A DNA stretch of 64,000 nucleotides from Comamonas testosteroni (GTDB lineage: Bacteria > Pseudomonadota > Gammaproteobacteria > Burkholderiales > Burkholderiaceae_C): positions 3,940,501 through 4,004,500 of the forward strand of contig NZ_CP129672.1 of NCBI RefSeq assembly GCF_030505195.1. Reading direction: 5' to 3'. A model generated the notes under the pieces. That model saw only the letters and a program-made list of their open reading frames with translations, ran no database searches and had not been told where the DNA came from. Within the stretch, counting starts at the first letter, position 1, and each line of letters begins with the position of its first letter. Position numbers and translations under genes: made by a program. Shown here in pieces: positions 36,651 through 45,071 of the stretch.

Positions 36651-36889
36651 AAAAAAATGCTCACGACCCGTGAGCGTGAGCATTGATTCGAGGAAGAATT
36701 TTTAAGATGCAGCCGCTAGCAGCCAGGCCTCCGCATTGGGAGAACAGCACGGAGCTGCCTGAGGGGCCTGACATGCCGTCATGGTCCGCATGAGGATGCA
36801 TTCAACAGCCCTCGCCTGGCGCCGGCTGGCAAAGAGAGCGGTCTATACGCCAGGTGATAACTTGGCGGGCATTTCGCTGAAGTATGGAA

Positions 36890-37588
36890 TCAGCTTGGCT
36901 GCTTCTCCACCTTTTCCAGAACCTCCAACACATTCCGTTGCGTACTGAGAATATGTTCCTCCAGTAGCGCGCACGCTGTGTCTGCGTCCCTTCGCAGCGT
37001 GGCATCCATCAGCTTGCGGTGCTCATTTGATTTGTGCTTGAAGGTCTTGCGAAAGCGAGCTGAATAGCGGCGATATCGTTCAGCCTGATCGAACAGGCTG
37101 GCACTCAATGTGCGCAGCCGCTCGGAAGGAGTGGCCGAAAGCAGCGCCATGTGGAACGCCGTGTGCATGTCGGTCCATCCCTGGTCCAGCACCACGGGGC
37201 CGTCGCTAAGCCGGCTTTCCACTTTTTCCAAGCGGTGAAAAGCACCCACAACCGACGCCTCCCATGCGTCATCGCCATAGGCAATGGATTCACGAAGCGC
37301 TTGCGAATCCAACATGATGCGCATGCGCGTGATATCGGCCAGATCGTCGGCAGAAATGGCGGTAACTCGAAAGCCTCGGCGCTCATCGGCGCGTATCAAT
37401 CCCTCTTGAGCCAAACGGCTCAGAGCCTCGCGCAGCGGACTGCTTGAAAAGCCGTAGGCTGTCTGCAGCTCATCGAGCTTGAGCTTCACTCCGGCACCGT
37501 ATGTGCCGTTGAGCACATCCTGACGCAGTTGCGCAAATGCCTGATCGATCAATGTCGGGGCTTTGGTGGGGGCGTCTTTTTTATACAT
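36890..37588 (-). CDS. GntR family regulator (FadR/FCD subfamily)
   Basis: 232 residues from the ATG at 37588 (MYKKDAPTKAPTL); another ATG at 37606 lies inside the operator palindrome. Winged HTH: YGAGVKLKLDELQTAYGFSSSPLREALSRLAQEGLI. FCD ligand domain follows, with metal-binding-type residues in MHTAFHMALLSATPSERL and NEHRKLMDATLRRD. No clear SD. It faces away from the FMN reductase gene and its own promoter carries the shared motif, so it probably controls the cluster and itself. Confidence 0.88.
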   Translation of the reverse strand: MYKKDAPTKAPTLIDQAFAQLRQDVLNGTYGAGVKLKLDELQTAYGFSSSPLREALSRLAQEGLIRADERRGFRVTAISADDLADITRMRIMLDSQALRESIAYGDDAWEASVVGAFHRLEKVESRLSDGPVVLDQGWTDMHTAFHMALLSATPSERLRTLSASLFDQAERYRRYSARFRKTFKHKSNEHRKLMDATLRRDADTACALLEEHILSTQRNVLEVLEKVEKQPS

Positions 37589-37596
37589 GTTTTTAA

Positions 37597-37609
37597 TTTT
37601 ATGCATAAA
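37597..37609. promoter_or_regulatory. GntR operator-like palindrome at the gntR start
   Basis: TTTTATGCATAAA, containing the palindrome TTATGCATAA. It covers one possible gntR start codon and lies upstream of the divergent FMN reductase gene. Confidence 0.65.
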
Positions 37610-37640
37610 CTTGGGAGATTGAAAGAAGGAGTAAACCTCA

Positions 37641-38225
37641 GTGAAAGTAGACATCAACACCCCCGTTCGCCTCGTTGCGATTTCAGGCAGTATTCGCAGG
37701 GCATCCCACTGCACAGCAGTACTTCGCAGCCTCACCCCACTGCTTCCACCAACGGTCACCATGGAGCTGTTGCCCCTGGATGACGTCCCGCTATACAACG
37801 GTGACCTCGACGGGGAGATGCCACCGCCAGCAGTGAAACGGCTCAAGACTGCGATTGCAGAAGCGGATGGCCTGGTGATCTGCTCGCCCGAGTACAACTA
37901 CGGCATCCCTGGTGTGCTCAAGAATGCAATCGATTGGGCCTCGCGCCCTGGGTTTGCATCGCCGCTCAAGGATAAGCTGGCACTCATCATGACCGCATCA
38001 CCTGGCACGGCTGGAGGCGTTCGAGCCCAGGCCCAGATCCGAGACGCTTTATCCGCGACGCTTGCTCGTCCATTGGTGCGCCAGCACATCGCCATTGCCA
38101 GTGTCGCAGCCCGTATTCAGGATGGAAAGCTGGTGGACGAGCCGACCCTGAACTTCATCAAGGCAGGCTTGGACGATCTGATCAATGAGATCCGCTGGCA
38201 AGCTGCACGGACAAAGCAGGACTGA
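37641..38225 (+). CDS. NADPH-dependent FMN reductase family protein
   Basis: 194 residues with a GTG start at 37641, supported by GAAGGAGTAAACCTCA. Flavodoxin-like features: VAISGSIRRASHCTAVLRSL (phosphate loop, ~residue 12) and VICSPEYNYGIPGVLKNAIDW (~75), the classic signature. It could supply reduced flavin or reduce a quinone intermediate. Divergent from gntR with the operator between. Confidence 0.9.
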   Translation: MKVDINTPVRLVAISGSIRRASHCTAVLRSLTPLLPPTVTMELLPLDDVPLYNGDLDGEMPPPAVKRLKTAIAEADGLVICSPEYNYGIPGVLKNAIDWASRPGFASPLKDKLALIMTASPGTAGGVRAQAQIRDALSATLARPLVRQHIAIASVAARIQDGKLVDEPTLNFIKAGLDDLINEIRWQAARTKQD

Positions 38226-38718
38226 TCCAGCCTCGGCGACGAGGGCTCTATTGAAAGCTGTTTCGCATTGATCAAAGGGCGGCCCCCTCGTATCCATGCA
38301 TCGCCGGTGTCAGGCACTCCTGGCGCACGGCGTTGCAGAACACCCAGACATCGGATTCTCGCCATCCTCGCGGTGAAAGTCTGTTGCAGCCCAGAGGCTT
38401 GATGCTCCCAAGCCCGTGAGGCCCGCAGAGGTCAGATCGCTCGACCTGCCAACTCACCGCTGATTCTCTCCCCCCGAAGCCAAAAGACGCCATGCAGGTT
38501 TGCCAACCTGGAAAGAGCTTTTACTGAAAATTATTTTGTGCATAAAATGCTATTTACGCACAAAATATTGAGTCCGCACGCCAACCTCTTGATCCCTGAG
38601 AAGGGTGGCCGCGTGTGACGCAATGGCTTGTTTTCCGCCCTGTCTCGGCAGTCGAGCAGCGGTATTCAGACTTCGCGCATCGGCGTCTTGGTCTTTCACA
38701 ACCCGAACGGAGCTATTT
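38226..38718. other. Intergenic region with promoter of the aldehyde dehydrogenase gene
   Basis: About 490 bases. The only signals I can support are the operator pair at 38533-38566. The remainder has no convincing gene. Confidence 0.5.
38533..38566. promoter_or_regulatory. Two GntR operator-like sites
   Basis: ATTTTGTGCATAAAAT (38533-38548) is a near-perfect palindrome; TTTACGCACAAAA (about 38553-38565) reads TTTTGTGCGTAAA on the other strand. Both match the sites at 35259-35308 and 37597. Confidence 0.7.
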
Positions 38719-40155
38719 GTGAATCAGCACGATTTATTGATCAACGGCGAATGGACAAGAGGGGCGAGCTATTCACTGGACATCAACCCCTCCAACCTGG
38801 AGGACGCCATCGCTGAATATGCGCAAGGTGGTGCAGCGGATGTCGACGCCGCCGTCGCTGCTGCTATGCAAGCCTTTCCTGCCTGGGCAGCCAGCAACAT
38901 CCAAGTGCGCTCGGATGCACTGGACAAGATCGGCAATGAACTTCTTGCACGCAAGGAGGAGCTTGGAACGCTGCTTTCACGTGAAGAAGGCAAAACCAAG
39001 GCCGAAGGCGTGGGCGAAGTAACCCGGGCGGGCCAGATCTTCAAGTTCTTTGCCGGCGAGTGCCTTCGGCTTTCTGGGCAGGTGCTGCCTTCGGTGCGTC
39101 CGGGTGTCGGGATAGAGATCACACGCGAACCAGTGGGCGTGGTCGGCCTCATCACCCCCTGGAACTTTCCGATGGCGATTCCTGCATGGAAGATTGCACC
39201 TGCATTGGCCTTCGGGAACTGTGTGGTTCTCAAGCCAGCCGAACTGGTACCTGCCAGCGCCTGGGCCCTGGCGGACATCATCCACCGCTCTGGCGTACCG
39301 GCGGGCGTGTTCAATCTTGTCATGGGCCGCGGCAGCGTGATTGGCAGCGCATTGGTTGAGCACCCAGGCATTCATGCCATCAGCTTCACGGGCTCGGCGG
39401 GTGTCGGCCGTCATATCGCGGCTCGATGCGTTGCAACTCACAAGAAAGTGCAGTTGGAGCTGGGAGGCAAGAATCCGCAAGTTGTGCTCGACGATGCCGA
39501 CCTCAGCCAGGCCGTTGAACTATGCGTACAAAGTTCCTTTTACTCGACCGGCCAGCGTTGTACCGCTTCGAGCCGTTTGATCGTGACGGATGGTATCTAC
39601 CCACGGTTCATCGAGGCGATGAAGGCCCGCATGGCGCATATCAGGATTGGTGATGCACTTGACCCAGGTACTGACATCGGACCAGTTTCCTCTCTGTCGC
39701 AGTTGGAGCAGAACCTCGCTTATGTCGAGATCGGCAAGAGCGAAGGCGCCACTCTGGCAACAGGAGGCGAGCGATTGAAGCTCGGCAACGATGGCTACTA
39801 CATGTCGCCAGCCTTGTTCAGCGTGTCATCCTCCGAAATGCGCATCAACAACGAGGAAATTTTTGGCCCGGTGGCCAGCGTGATCCGCGTGAAGAACTAT
39901 GAGGAGGCACTGGCCACTGCCAACGATACGGTTTTTGGTCTGTCAGCGGGAATCGCCACAACTTCCTTGAAGTACGCGACACATTTCAAGCGCCATAGCC
40001 AGGCCGGGATGGTGATGGTCAATCTGCCCACCGCAGGAGTTGACTACCACGTTCCTTTCGGGGGACGCAAGGGTTCGAGCTACGGACCGCGCGAACAAGG
40101 TCGCTACTCCCAGGAGTTTTTCACTGTTGTCAAAACCTCCTACACCTGTGCCTGA
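38719..40155 (+). CDS. NAD(P)-dependent aldehyde dehydrogenase
   Basis: 478 residues with a GTG start at 38719 (reads NQHDLLINGEWTRGA next), preceded by GGAGCTATTT. Active-site residues are present: Glu247 in VQLELGGKNPQVVL and the nucleophile Cys281 in STGQRCTASSR. Cofactor segments are GLITPWNFPMAIPAWKI and FTGSAGVGRHIA. It most resembles semialdehyde or ketoglutarate-semialdehyde dehydrogenases. Likely last oxidative step of the GntR-linked pathway. Confidence 0.92.
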   Translation: MNQHDLLINGEWTRGASYSLDINPSNLEDAIAEYAQGGAADVDAAVAAAMQAFPAWAASNIQVRSDALDKIGNELLARKEELGTLLSREEGKTKAEGVGEVTRAGQIFKFFAGECLRLSGQVLPSVRPGVGIEITREPVGVVGLITPWNFPMAIPAWKIAPALAFGNCVVLKPAELVPASAWALADIIHRSGVPAGVFNLVMGRGSVIGSALVEHPGIHAISFTGSAGVGRHIAARCVATHKKVQLELGGKNPQVVLDDADLSQAVELCVQSSFYSTGQRCTASSRLIVTDGIYPRFIEAMKARMAHIRIGDALDPGTDIGPVSSLSQLEQNLAYVEIGKSEGATLATGGERLKLGNDGYYMSPALFSVSSSEMRINNEEIFGPVASVIRVKNYEEALATANDTVFGLSAGIATTSLKYATHFKRHSQAGMVMVNLPTAGVDYHVPFGGRKGSSYGPREQGRYSQEFFTVVKTSYTCA

Positions 40156-40191
40156 ACAGGCAACTCGACTGCCGTCGAGTCTGAGACTCCC

Positions 40192-40617
40192 ATGTACCCA
40201 ATCCAAGATATGACTGATACCCAAGCCGAATTACCCCAAGTCGAAGCCCAGATTCTGGAGCGCGAAAAGCAACGATGCGATGCCATGAAAAGGGGCGATT
40301 TCGACCGGCTCAAAGAGCTGTTGCACCCAGCTCTCACACATGTCCACGCAAAAGGGCAAGTGGATAGCTACGAAAGCTATTTCCGCTCTGGCGGGACGCA
40401 TGTCAACTACGAGCAGATCGATCGTTCCAATCTTCGCGTCCAGGTGCTGGGAGAAACTGCCGTGATGACTGGCCGACAGTTGCTGGTCGCAGTCAGAAAA
40501 GATGGAAGCGGCACCGTTCGGATTGACTCTCAAGTTCTTCAAGTCTGGACCCAACACGAGGGCCAGTGGCGTCAGATCGCCTTTCAGACCGCGCCCACTG
40601 AAATGAGCATTTCCTGA
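40192..40617 (+). CDS. NTF2-like / DUF4440 family protein
   Basis: 141 residues from 40192; an ATG at 40210 (MTDTQAELPQ) is an equally possible start. The fold is suggested by EKQRCDAMKRGDFDRLKELLHPALTHVHAKGQVDSYESY, FRSGGTHVNYEQ and QVWTQHEGQWRQIAFQTAP. NTF2-like proteins include small isomerases, dehydratases and ring-hydroxylating dioxygenase beta subunits. The product has no signal peptide. It lies 36 bases after the aldehyde dehydrogenase gene, so it is probably co-transcribed. Confidence 0.78.
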   Translation: MYPIQDMTDTQAELPQVEAQILEREKQRCDAMKRGDFDRLKELLHPALTHVHAKGQVDSYESYFRSGGTHVNYEQIDRSNLRVQVLGETAVMTGRQLLVAVRKDGSGTVRIDSQVLQVWTQHEGQWRQIAFQTAPTEMSIS

Positions 40618-40679
40618 GCAATTCGTCTCAACTGTAGGGCTGTAAGTTAACTGGACGCCGTCAGAAGGGGGTTGTTCAG

Positions 40680-41332
40680 TCCCCGACTGTCGCCGCCAGC
40701 GCAGTCTGGATATCCAAGCGGCATACCGCACCAGCTTGGATGGCCTACATCTGCGGGTTGCCTCCACGGGCATCAAGTTCCTGCGCGAAGGCGAGTGGAA
40801 GTGCATAAAGCATGGGGCGGAGCGCCGGCGCCAATGGCGCAAGCTGCATTGATGCACAAACGCTGCCGGTCCGAGCTATTTGTGTCACATCCAACAATGT
40901 TGGTGACGCTGCCGTGATGCCTGAGTTCCTCGCACAGGTTTCTGCTCAAAAACAGCTGCTGACCGTAACCCGCGATGAGGCCTACGACACCCAGCCCGTG
41001 CATGCGGCGGTCATGCAGCGCAATGCCGCGCCCATCATTCCTCCGAGAAAGAATGCCAGGCTACGCAAAGGCGATGCCGCATGCAGGCGCTTCGGGCGCA
41101 AGCTCTGGAAAAACTGGAGTTGTTACCACCGACGCAGCCTAGTGGAGGCCAAGATGCACCGCATCAAACGGTTGGTCGAACGGGTGATGTCACGCACGTT
41201 TGAGAGGCAGGTTGACGAGCTGCACATCCGAGCTGCCATCCTCAATCGATTTACTGGACTGGGCTGCCCCCAGACGGTGGCTGTGGCATAGCCACCGTCT
41301 GGGGGGAAGTCTGGTCTGAGGCTGATTTATGC
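40680..41332 (+). pseudogene. Degenerate IS5-family transposase remnant with right IS end
   Basis: Reads as the C-terminal two-thirds of the intact transposase at 51045-51977: STGIKFLREGEWK, then a frameshift at ~40850, then IDAQTLPVRAICVTSNNVG, PIIPPRKNARLRKGD, YHRRSLVEAKMHRIKRL and RTFERQVDELHIRAAILN. It ends at 41291 and is followed by the IS end sequence ATTTATGCAACAGCGCC at 41316-41332. The 5' part is missing. Confidence 0.85.
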
Positions 41333-41416
41333 AACAGCGCCATTGAGCTACCAACGAAAGTACCAACAAAAAGCTGGGTTGTCCTGCGGCGTGGTGCGAT
41401 TACTTGCGACAAAGAA

Positions 41417-41449
41417 AAAACCCGCTTCCCTATGAGAGAAGCGGGTTTT
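41417..41449. terminator. Bidirectional terminator-like hairpin
   Basis: AAAACCCGCTTC pairs with GAAGCGGGTTTT across a 9-base loop; A-tract and T-tract allow termination in both directions. Confidence 0.8.
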
Positions 41450-41614
41450 GAAGCGATTTGACGTTGTGTGCGTCGATGTCCTGGCGGAGGCTGTGTCCGC
41501 CAAATATCCGTCCAACTAGATCTTTTTTCTTCTTATTTTTCATTTCTAAGTCATTGATAGTAAAAGATATTTGTTTTGTTTTGACTTAAGTTGTCCAACT
41601 CTATCTAATGCGAA

Positions 41615-41659
41615 ATGGCATACCAGATGGCATACCGATGGCATACTGAATGGCATACC
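41615..41659. repeat. Four iteron-like ATGGCATAC repeats upstream of the integrase
   Basis: ATGGCATACC at 41615, 41627 and 41650, and ATGGCATACT at 41638. The spacings are 12, 11 and 12 bases, close to one helical turn, so a protein could bind one face. They end 15 bases before the integrase ATG. Confidence 0.85.
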
Positions 41660-41673
41660 GATAGAGGTCTCAA

Positions 41674-43011
41674 ATGGCTGTCATCACAGACGCAAAAGCT
41701 CGAAACATCAAACCTGATAGTGCAGCAATTCCACACGGCGGAGTGACGGGATTGGCACTGCATCCAACTAAAACCAAAGGCAGGGGTAAATGGGTGCTGC
41801 GCTACGTTAGCCCGGTGAACGGCAAGCGTAGAAATGCAGGCTTGGGCTCGTATCCAGAAATTGGTATCGCAGAGGTCGCGAAGCGCGCTACTGCCATGAG
41901 GGTGACGCTGGCAGAAGGGAAAGATCCTCTAGCTGAGAAAGCGTTGGAAGAAGAAGCTGTAAAGGCTCCAACATTTCAAGAAGCCGCCGAGATCTTGCAC
42001 AAAGACTTGCTACCAGGCTGGAAAAATCCAAAGCATGGGCAGCAATGGATCAATACCCTGACTGAATACGTTTTTCCCAAGTTGGGTGCAAAGCTACTGG
42101 CTGAGATTCAGCCTGCAGATGTGGCGGATGCGCTCAAGCCCATTTGGCTTGAAAAGGCGGAGACGGCGAGTCGCGTCAAGCAAAGAATCCATACGGTGAT
42201 GGCTTGGGGGTGGGCGCATGGGCACTGTCAATCGAACCCTGTGGACGTAGTTACCCATCTTCTGCCACAGCAGCCAGGAAAAGCTGTACGTACGCAGCAT
42301 CACCCAGCAATGCCTTGGGGGCTGATCCCTGCTTTCGTACAGAAGAACTTACGTACAAAAGGGCGTGTCGATGTAACCCGGCAGTTGCTTGAGTTTGTAA
42401 TTTTGACGGCCTGCCGTTCAGGCGAAGCACGGGGCATGACGTGGTCCGAGGTAGACTGGAAAAATGCAGTTTGGACCGTGCCAGCTGAGCGTATGAAGGC
42501 CAAGCTGACCCATCGTGTGCCGCTGTCTCCAAGAACTATGGAAATTCTTCAGCAGCAACGGGGTCAACATGAAAGCTTGGTTTTCCCTTCGGTAAGAGTG
42601 CGGGGAGAGCTTTCAGATATGGCTATCACCTCGCTGTTGCGCAGGTTGAATGTTGAAAGCGATGTGCCTGGGCGCGTGGCAACTGCCCATGGCTTTCGTT
42701 CGAGCTTCCGTGACTGGTGCAGTGAGCACGGTTACTCTAGAGATCTGGCTGAGCGTTCGTTAGCGCACACGATCAAAGACAAGGTTGAAGCGGCTTACCA
42801 CCGTACTGACTTGTTGGAGCAGCGCCGTGAGTTGATGAATGCTTGGGCAACATTTGTAGTGGGCGTGGCTTCAACGGAAGACGATCTCAAGAAGGTCCCT
42901 CAACGTACGCTCTCAAGCTTCTTGCGGCCAAGAGCTGATGCCTCAAGGGGAAGTACGGTGTATTCGGTGAAAAAATCAAGACCAATGCGTATAAATCAAA
43001 ATCCCTCATGA
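41674..43011 (+). CDS. Tyrosine-type integrase with DUF4102 arm-binding domain
   Basis: 445 residues. The N-terminal ~90 residues are the P4-type arm-binding domain (LTDAKARN-like start, KWVLRYVSPVNGKRRNAGLGSYPEIGIAEVAKRA). Catalytic residues: Arg in LTACRSGEARGMTW, His-x-x-Arg in TAHGFRSSFRDW and Tyr in KDKVEAAYHRTD. Such integrases move genomic islands and prophages, usually into tRNA genes. Its stop overlaps the start of the MNT gene by 4 bases, coupling them. Confidence 0.93.
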   Translation: MAVITDAKARNIKPDSAAIPHGGVTGLALHPTKTKGRGKWVLRYVSPVNGKRRNAGLGSYPEIGIAEVAKRATAMRVTLAEGKDPLAEKALEEEAVKAPTFQEAAEILHKDLLPGWKNPKHGQQWINTLTEYVFPKLGAKLLAEIQPADVADALKPIWLEKAETASRVKQRIHTVMAWGWAHGHCQSNPVDVVTHLLPQQPGKAVRTQHHPAMPWGLIPAFVQKNLRTKGRVDVTRQLLEFVILTACRSGEARGMTWSEVDWKNAVWTVPAERMKAKLTHRVPLSPRTMEILQQQRGQHESLVFPSVRVRGELSDMAITSLLRRLNVESDVPGRVATAHGFRSSFRDWCSEHGYSRDLAERSLAHTIKDKVEAAYHRTDLLEQRRELMNAWATFVVGVASTEDDLKKVPQRTLSSFLRPRADASRGSTVYSVKKSRPMRINQNPS

Positions 43012-43403
43012 ACTATCAAGGCATCGTCGATCATCTTCGAGAAGCAATTTCTAGCTTGTCTGCTGTGTATGTTTTTGGCAGTCAGGTCACAGGTCATGCA
43101 ACGGCAGATAGTGATTTAGATATTGCGCTCTTGATGGATGAGGGTCTACCGGCAGAGGCACTGTGGGAGTTATCTAGCACTTTGGCTAACTTGGTGAAGT
43201 GTGATGTTGACTTGTTAGACCTAAGAGCAGCATCCACGGTCATGCAATACCGCATCATCACCACCGGTACGCGTTTATGGTCAAAAGACAGCCAAGCAGC
43301 ACTCTATGAAAGCTTCATCCTTAGTCAAAAAACTGCGTTGGATGAGGCGCGCGCAGATTTGTTGAAAGACATTCAAACAACAGGAACAGTCTATGGTCGA
43401 TGA
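43008..43403 (+). CDS. mntA: MNT-domain nucleotidyltransferase antitoxin
   Basis: 131 residues. The minimal nucleotidyltransferase motif GSX10DXD is exact: GSQVTGHATADSDLD (residues ~23-37). A third acidic residue in CDVDLLDL completes the site. In characterised HEPN/MNT pairs the MNT protein adds AMP units to a tyrosine of the HEPN toxin and blocks it. It overlaps the integrase by 4 bases and the HEPN gene by 11 bases, so all three are translationally coupled. Confidence 0.88.
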   Translation: MNYQGIVDHLREAISSLSAVYVFGSQVTGHATADSDLDIALLMDEGLPAEALWELSSTLANLVKCDVDLLDLRAASTVMQYRIITTGTRLWSKDSQAALYESFILSQKTALDEARADLLKDIQTTGTVYGR

Positions 43404-43809
43404 CGTACTGATTAACAAGGCTGCGACCATTGAGCGCTGCGTGATACGTGCCAAAGAAGAGTACGAGAAATCACCAACCACGTTTGCGTCGGACCACACA
43501 CGCCAGGATGCCGCCATCTTGAACGTGCAGCGGGCGTGTGAAGCCGCGCTGGACATGGGGCAGCACTTGATTCGCCGCGAAAGGCTTGGCATCCCACAGA
43601 GCTCGCGTGACGTATTCACCTTGCTGGCTCAAGCGGGTTGGATTGAGAGCGACTTAGCCACACGCATGCAAAAAATGGTGGGCTTTCGCAATATCGCTGT
43701 GCATGACTACCAAGCGCTGCAGCTACCAATTGTGGAGGCCGTGATCACCAAGCATTTAGGCGACTTTACGGCTTACAGCAAAGCGATCTTGTTGAAGAAC
43801 TCTAAGTAA
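43393..43809 (+). CDS. hepT: HEPN-domain toxin (DUF86, HepT-like)
   Basis: 138 residues. The HEPN RNase motif RX4HXY is exact: RNIAVHDY (~residue 97). An upstream helix carries VQRACEAALDMGQHLIRRERLG, usual for DUF86. It would cleave RNA when not modified by the MNT partner. The order here is antitoxin first, then toxin, with overlapping genes. Together they form a type VII-like toxin-antitoxin pair that may stabilise the integrase element. Confidence 0.88.
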   Translation: MVDDVLINKAATIERCVIRAKEEYEKSPTTFASDHTRQDAAILNVQRACEAALDMGQHLIRRERLGIPQSSRDVFTLLAQAGWIESDLATRMQKMVGFRNIAVHDYQALQLPIVEAVITKHLGDFTAYSKAILLKNSK

Positions 43810-43980
43810 CCTTCTTCAAAAAGAAATGACGACAAAGAAAAAAACGAGCTGGAGTGACCTAAAGGCTCAGCTCGTTGGCCTAGAAAAAACTGAGCTACTG
43901 CAGTTGATCAAAGCGACGTCTCCCCGGAATTGAGTAGCAGTTGAGCTTGGAGTCCAATCCCATGCAACAGGAGATTGGAC

Positions 43981-44244
43981 GTGAAGAAGAGATTTACGGA
44001 AGAACAGATCATTGGCTTCCTGCGGGAAGCCGAATCGGGCTTACCGGTGGCCGAGCTGTGCCGGCGGCACGGCTTCTCCGAGGCCAGCTATTACCTCTGG
44101 CGCAGCAAGTTTGGCGGTATGAGCGTGTCCGATGCCAAACGTCTGAAGGAGCTGGAAGCCGAAAACGGACGGCTCAAACGGCTGCTGGCCGAAGCCCTGC
44201 TTGAGAACGAGGTGACGAAAGAAGCCTTGAGAAAAAAGTGGTGA
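43981..44244 (+). CDS. IS3-family orfA (HTH protein)
   Basis: 87 residues with a GTG start at 43981 (then KKRFTEEQIIGFLREA). It has an HTH (PVAELCRRHGFSEASYYLWR) and a C-terminal leucine-rich coiled coil (LKELEAENGRLKRLLAEALLE). A slippery A-AAA-AAG heptamer at 44232-44238 lies in the correct frame just before the stop, allowing a -1 shift into orfB. Confidence 0.88.
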   Translation: MKKRFTEEQIIGFLREAESGLPVAELCRRHGFSEASYYLWRSKFGGMSVSDAKRLKELEAENGRLKRLLAEALLENEVTKEALRKKW

Positions 44245-45071
44245 GCGCACCCGCACGGCGCGAGTTGGTGCGTCACATGGTCAGCCGTGGACTGAGCGAG
44301 CGTCGTTCGCTGCGTGTCATCGGCATGAGCGCCAGTGCCCTGCGCTACAAACCAGCCTGCGACCACAACTGTGCCTTGAAGGAGAAGATCATCGCTCTGG
44401 CACAGCGTCATCGTCGCTACGGGGCCGGCATGATCTATCTGAAGCTGCGCCAAGCCGGAGAGATCGTGAATCACAAGCGGGTGGATCGTCTGTATGCCCA
44501 AGCCGGTCTTCAGATCAAAAAGCGCAGGCGCAAGAAGATCCCGATATCGGAGCGCCCCCCTTTGTTACGCCCGACAATTGCCAACCAGGTGCGGTCCATG
44601 GACTTTGTCTTTGACCGCACAGCGGAAGGACGCAGCATCAAAAACCTCACGGTAGTGGATGACGCAACCCATGAGGCTGTGGCCATCGTGCCGGAGCGGG
44701 CCCTGGGTGGCAACCAACTGGTGCGCATCCTGGAGCAACTCGCCAGGACAAGGGGGCTACCCAAGGCGATCCGAACTGACAACGGCAAGGAGTTCTGCGG
44801 TCGAGCCATGCTGAACTGGGCCCACGCCAGGGGCGTTCAGCTGTTTCTGATCGAACTGGGCAAGCCCAACCAGAACGCCTACATCGAATCATTCAACGGG
44901 CGCTTTAGGGATGAATGCTTGAACGAACATTGGTTCACCAGTCTGGCACATGCCCGGGTAATCGTTGAAGCTTGGCGCCGGGAATACAACGAAGAGCGGC
45001 CCAAGAGATCGCTTGGTGGACTCACGCCCACAGCCTATGCCCAGAGGCTGATGCAAAAGCAGTTAAATTAA
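44238..45071 (+). CDS. IS3-family orfB (DDE transposase)
   Basis: 277 residues, in the -1 frame relative to orfA and overlapping it by 7 bases. Integrase core residues: D in VRSMDFVFDR, D in AIRTDNGKEFCG and E in NAYIESFNGRFRDECLN. The N-terminal HTH_21-type region reads RRYGAGMIYLKLRQ. Expected to be made as an OrfAB fusion by frameshifting at the A6G site. It appears intact. Confidence 0.9.
   Translation: MVSAPARRELVRHMVSRGLSERRSLRVIGMSASALRYKPACDHNCALKEKIIALAQRHRRYGAGMIYLKLRQAGEIVNHKRVDRLYAQAGLQIKKRRRKKIPISERPPLLRPTIANQVRSMDFVFDRTAEGRSIKNLTVVDDATHEAVAIVPERALGGNQLVRILEQLARTRGLPKAIRTDNGKEFCGRAMLNWAHARGVQLFLIELGKPNQNAYIESFNGRFRDECLNEHWFTSLAHARVIVEAWRREYNEERPKRSLGGLTPTAYAQRLMQKQLN

Larger units (their letters stand above)
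41333..41673. other. Intergenic region upstream of the integrase
   Basis: About 340 bases holding a terminator hairpin (41417-41449) and the ATGGCATAC repeat array (41615-41659). AT-rich from 41520 on, unlike the flanks. No gene and no tRNA fragment was recognised that would mark the integration site. Confidence 0.5.

Noticed and set aside
41615..41659. Short repeats considered as a CRISPR array
   Set aside because: Units are only 9-10 bases with 1-3 base gaps; there are no spacers and no cas genes. Iteron-like sites are a better description.
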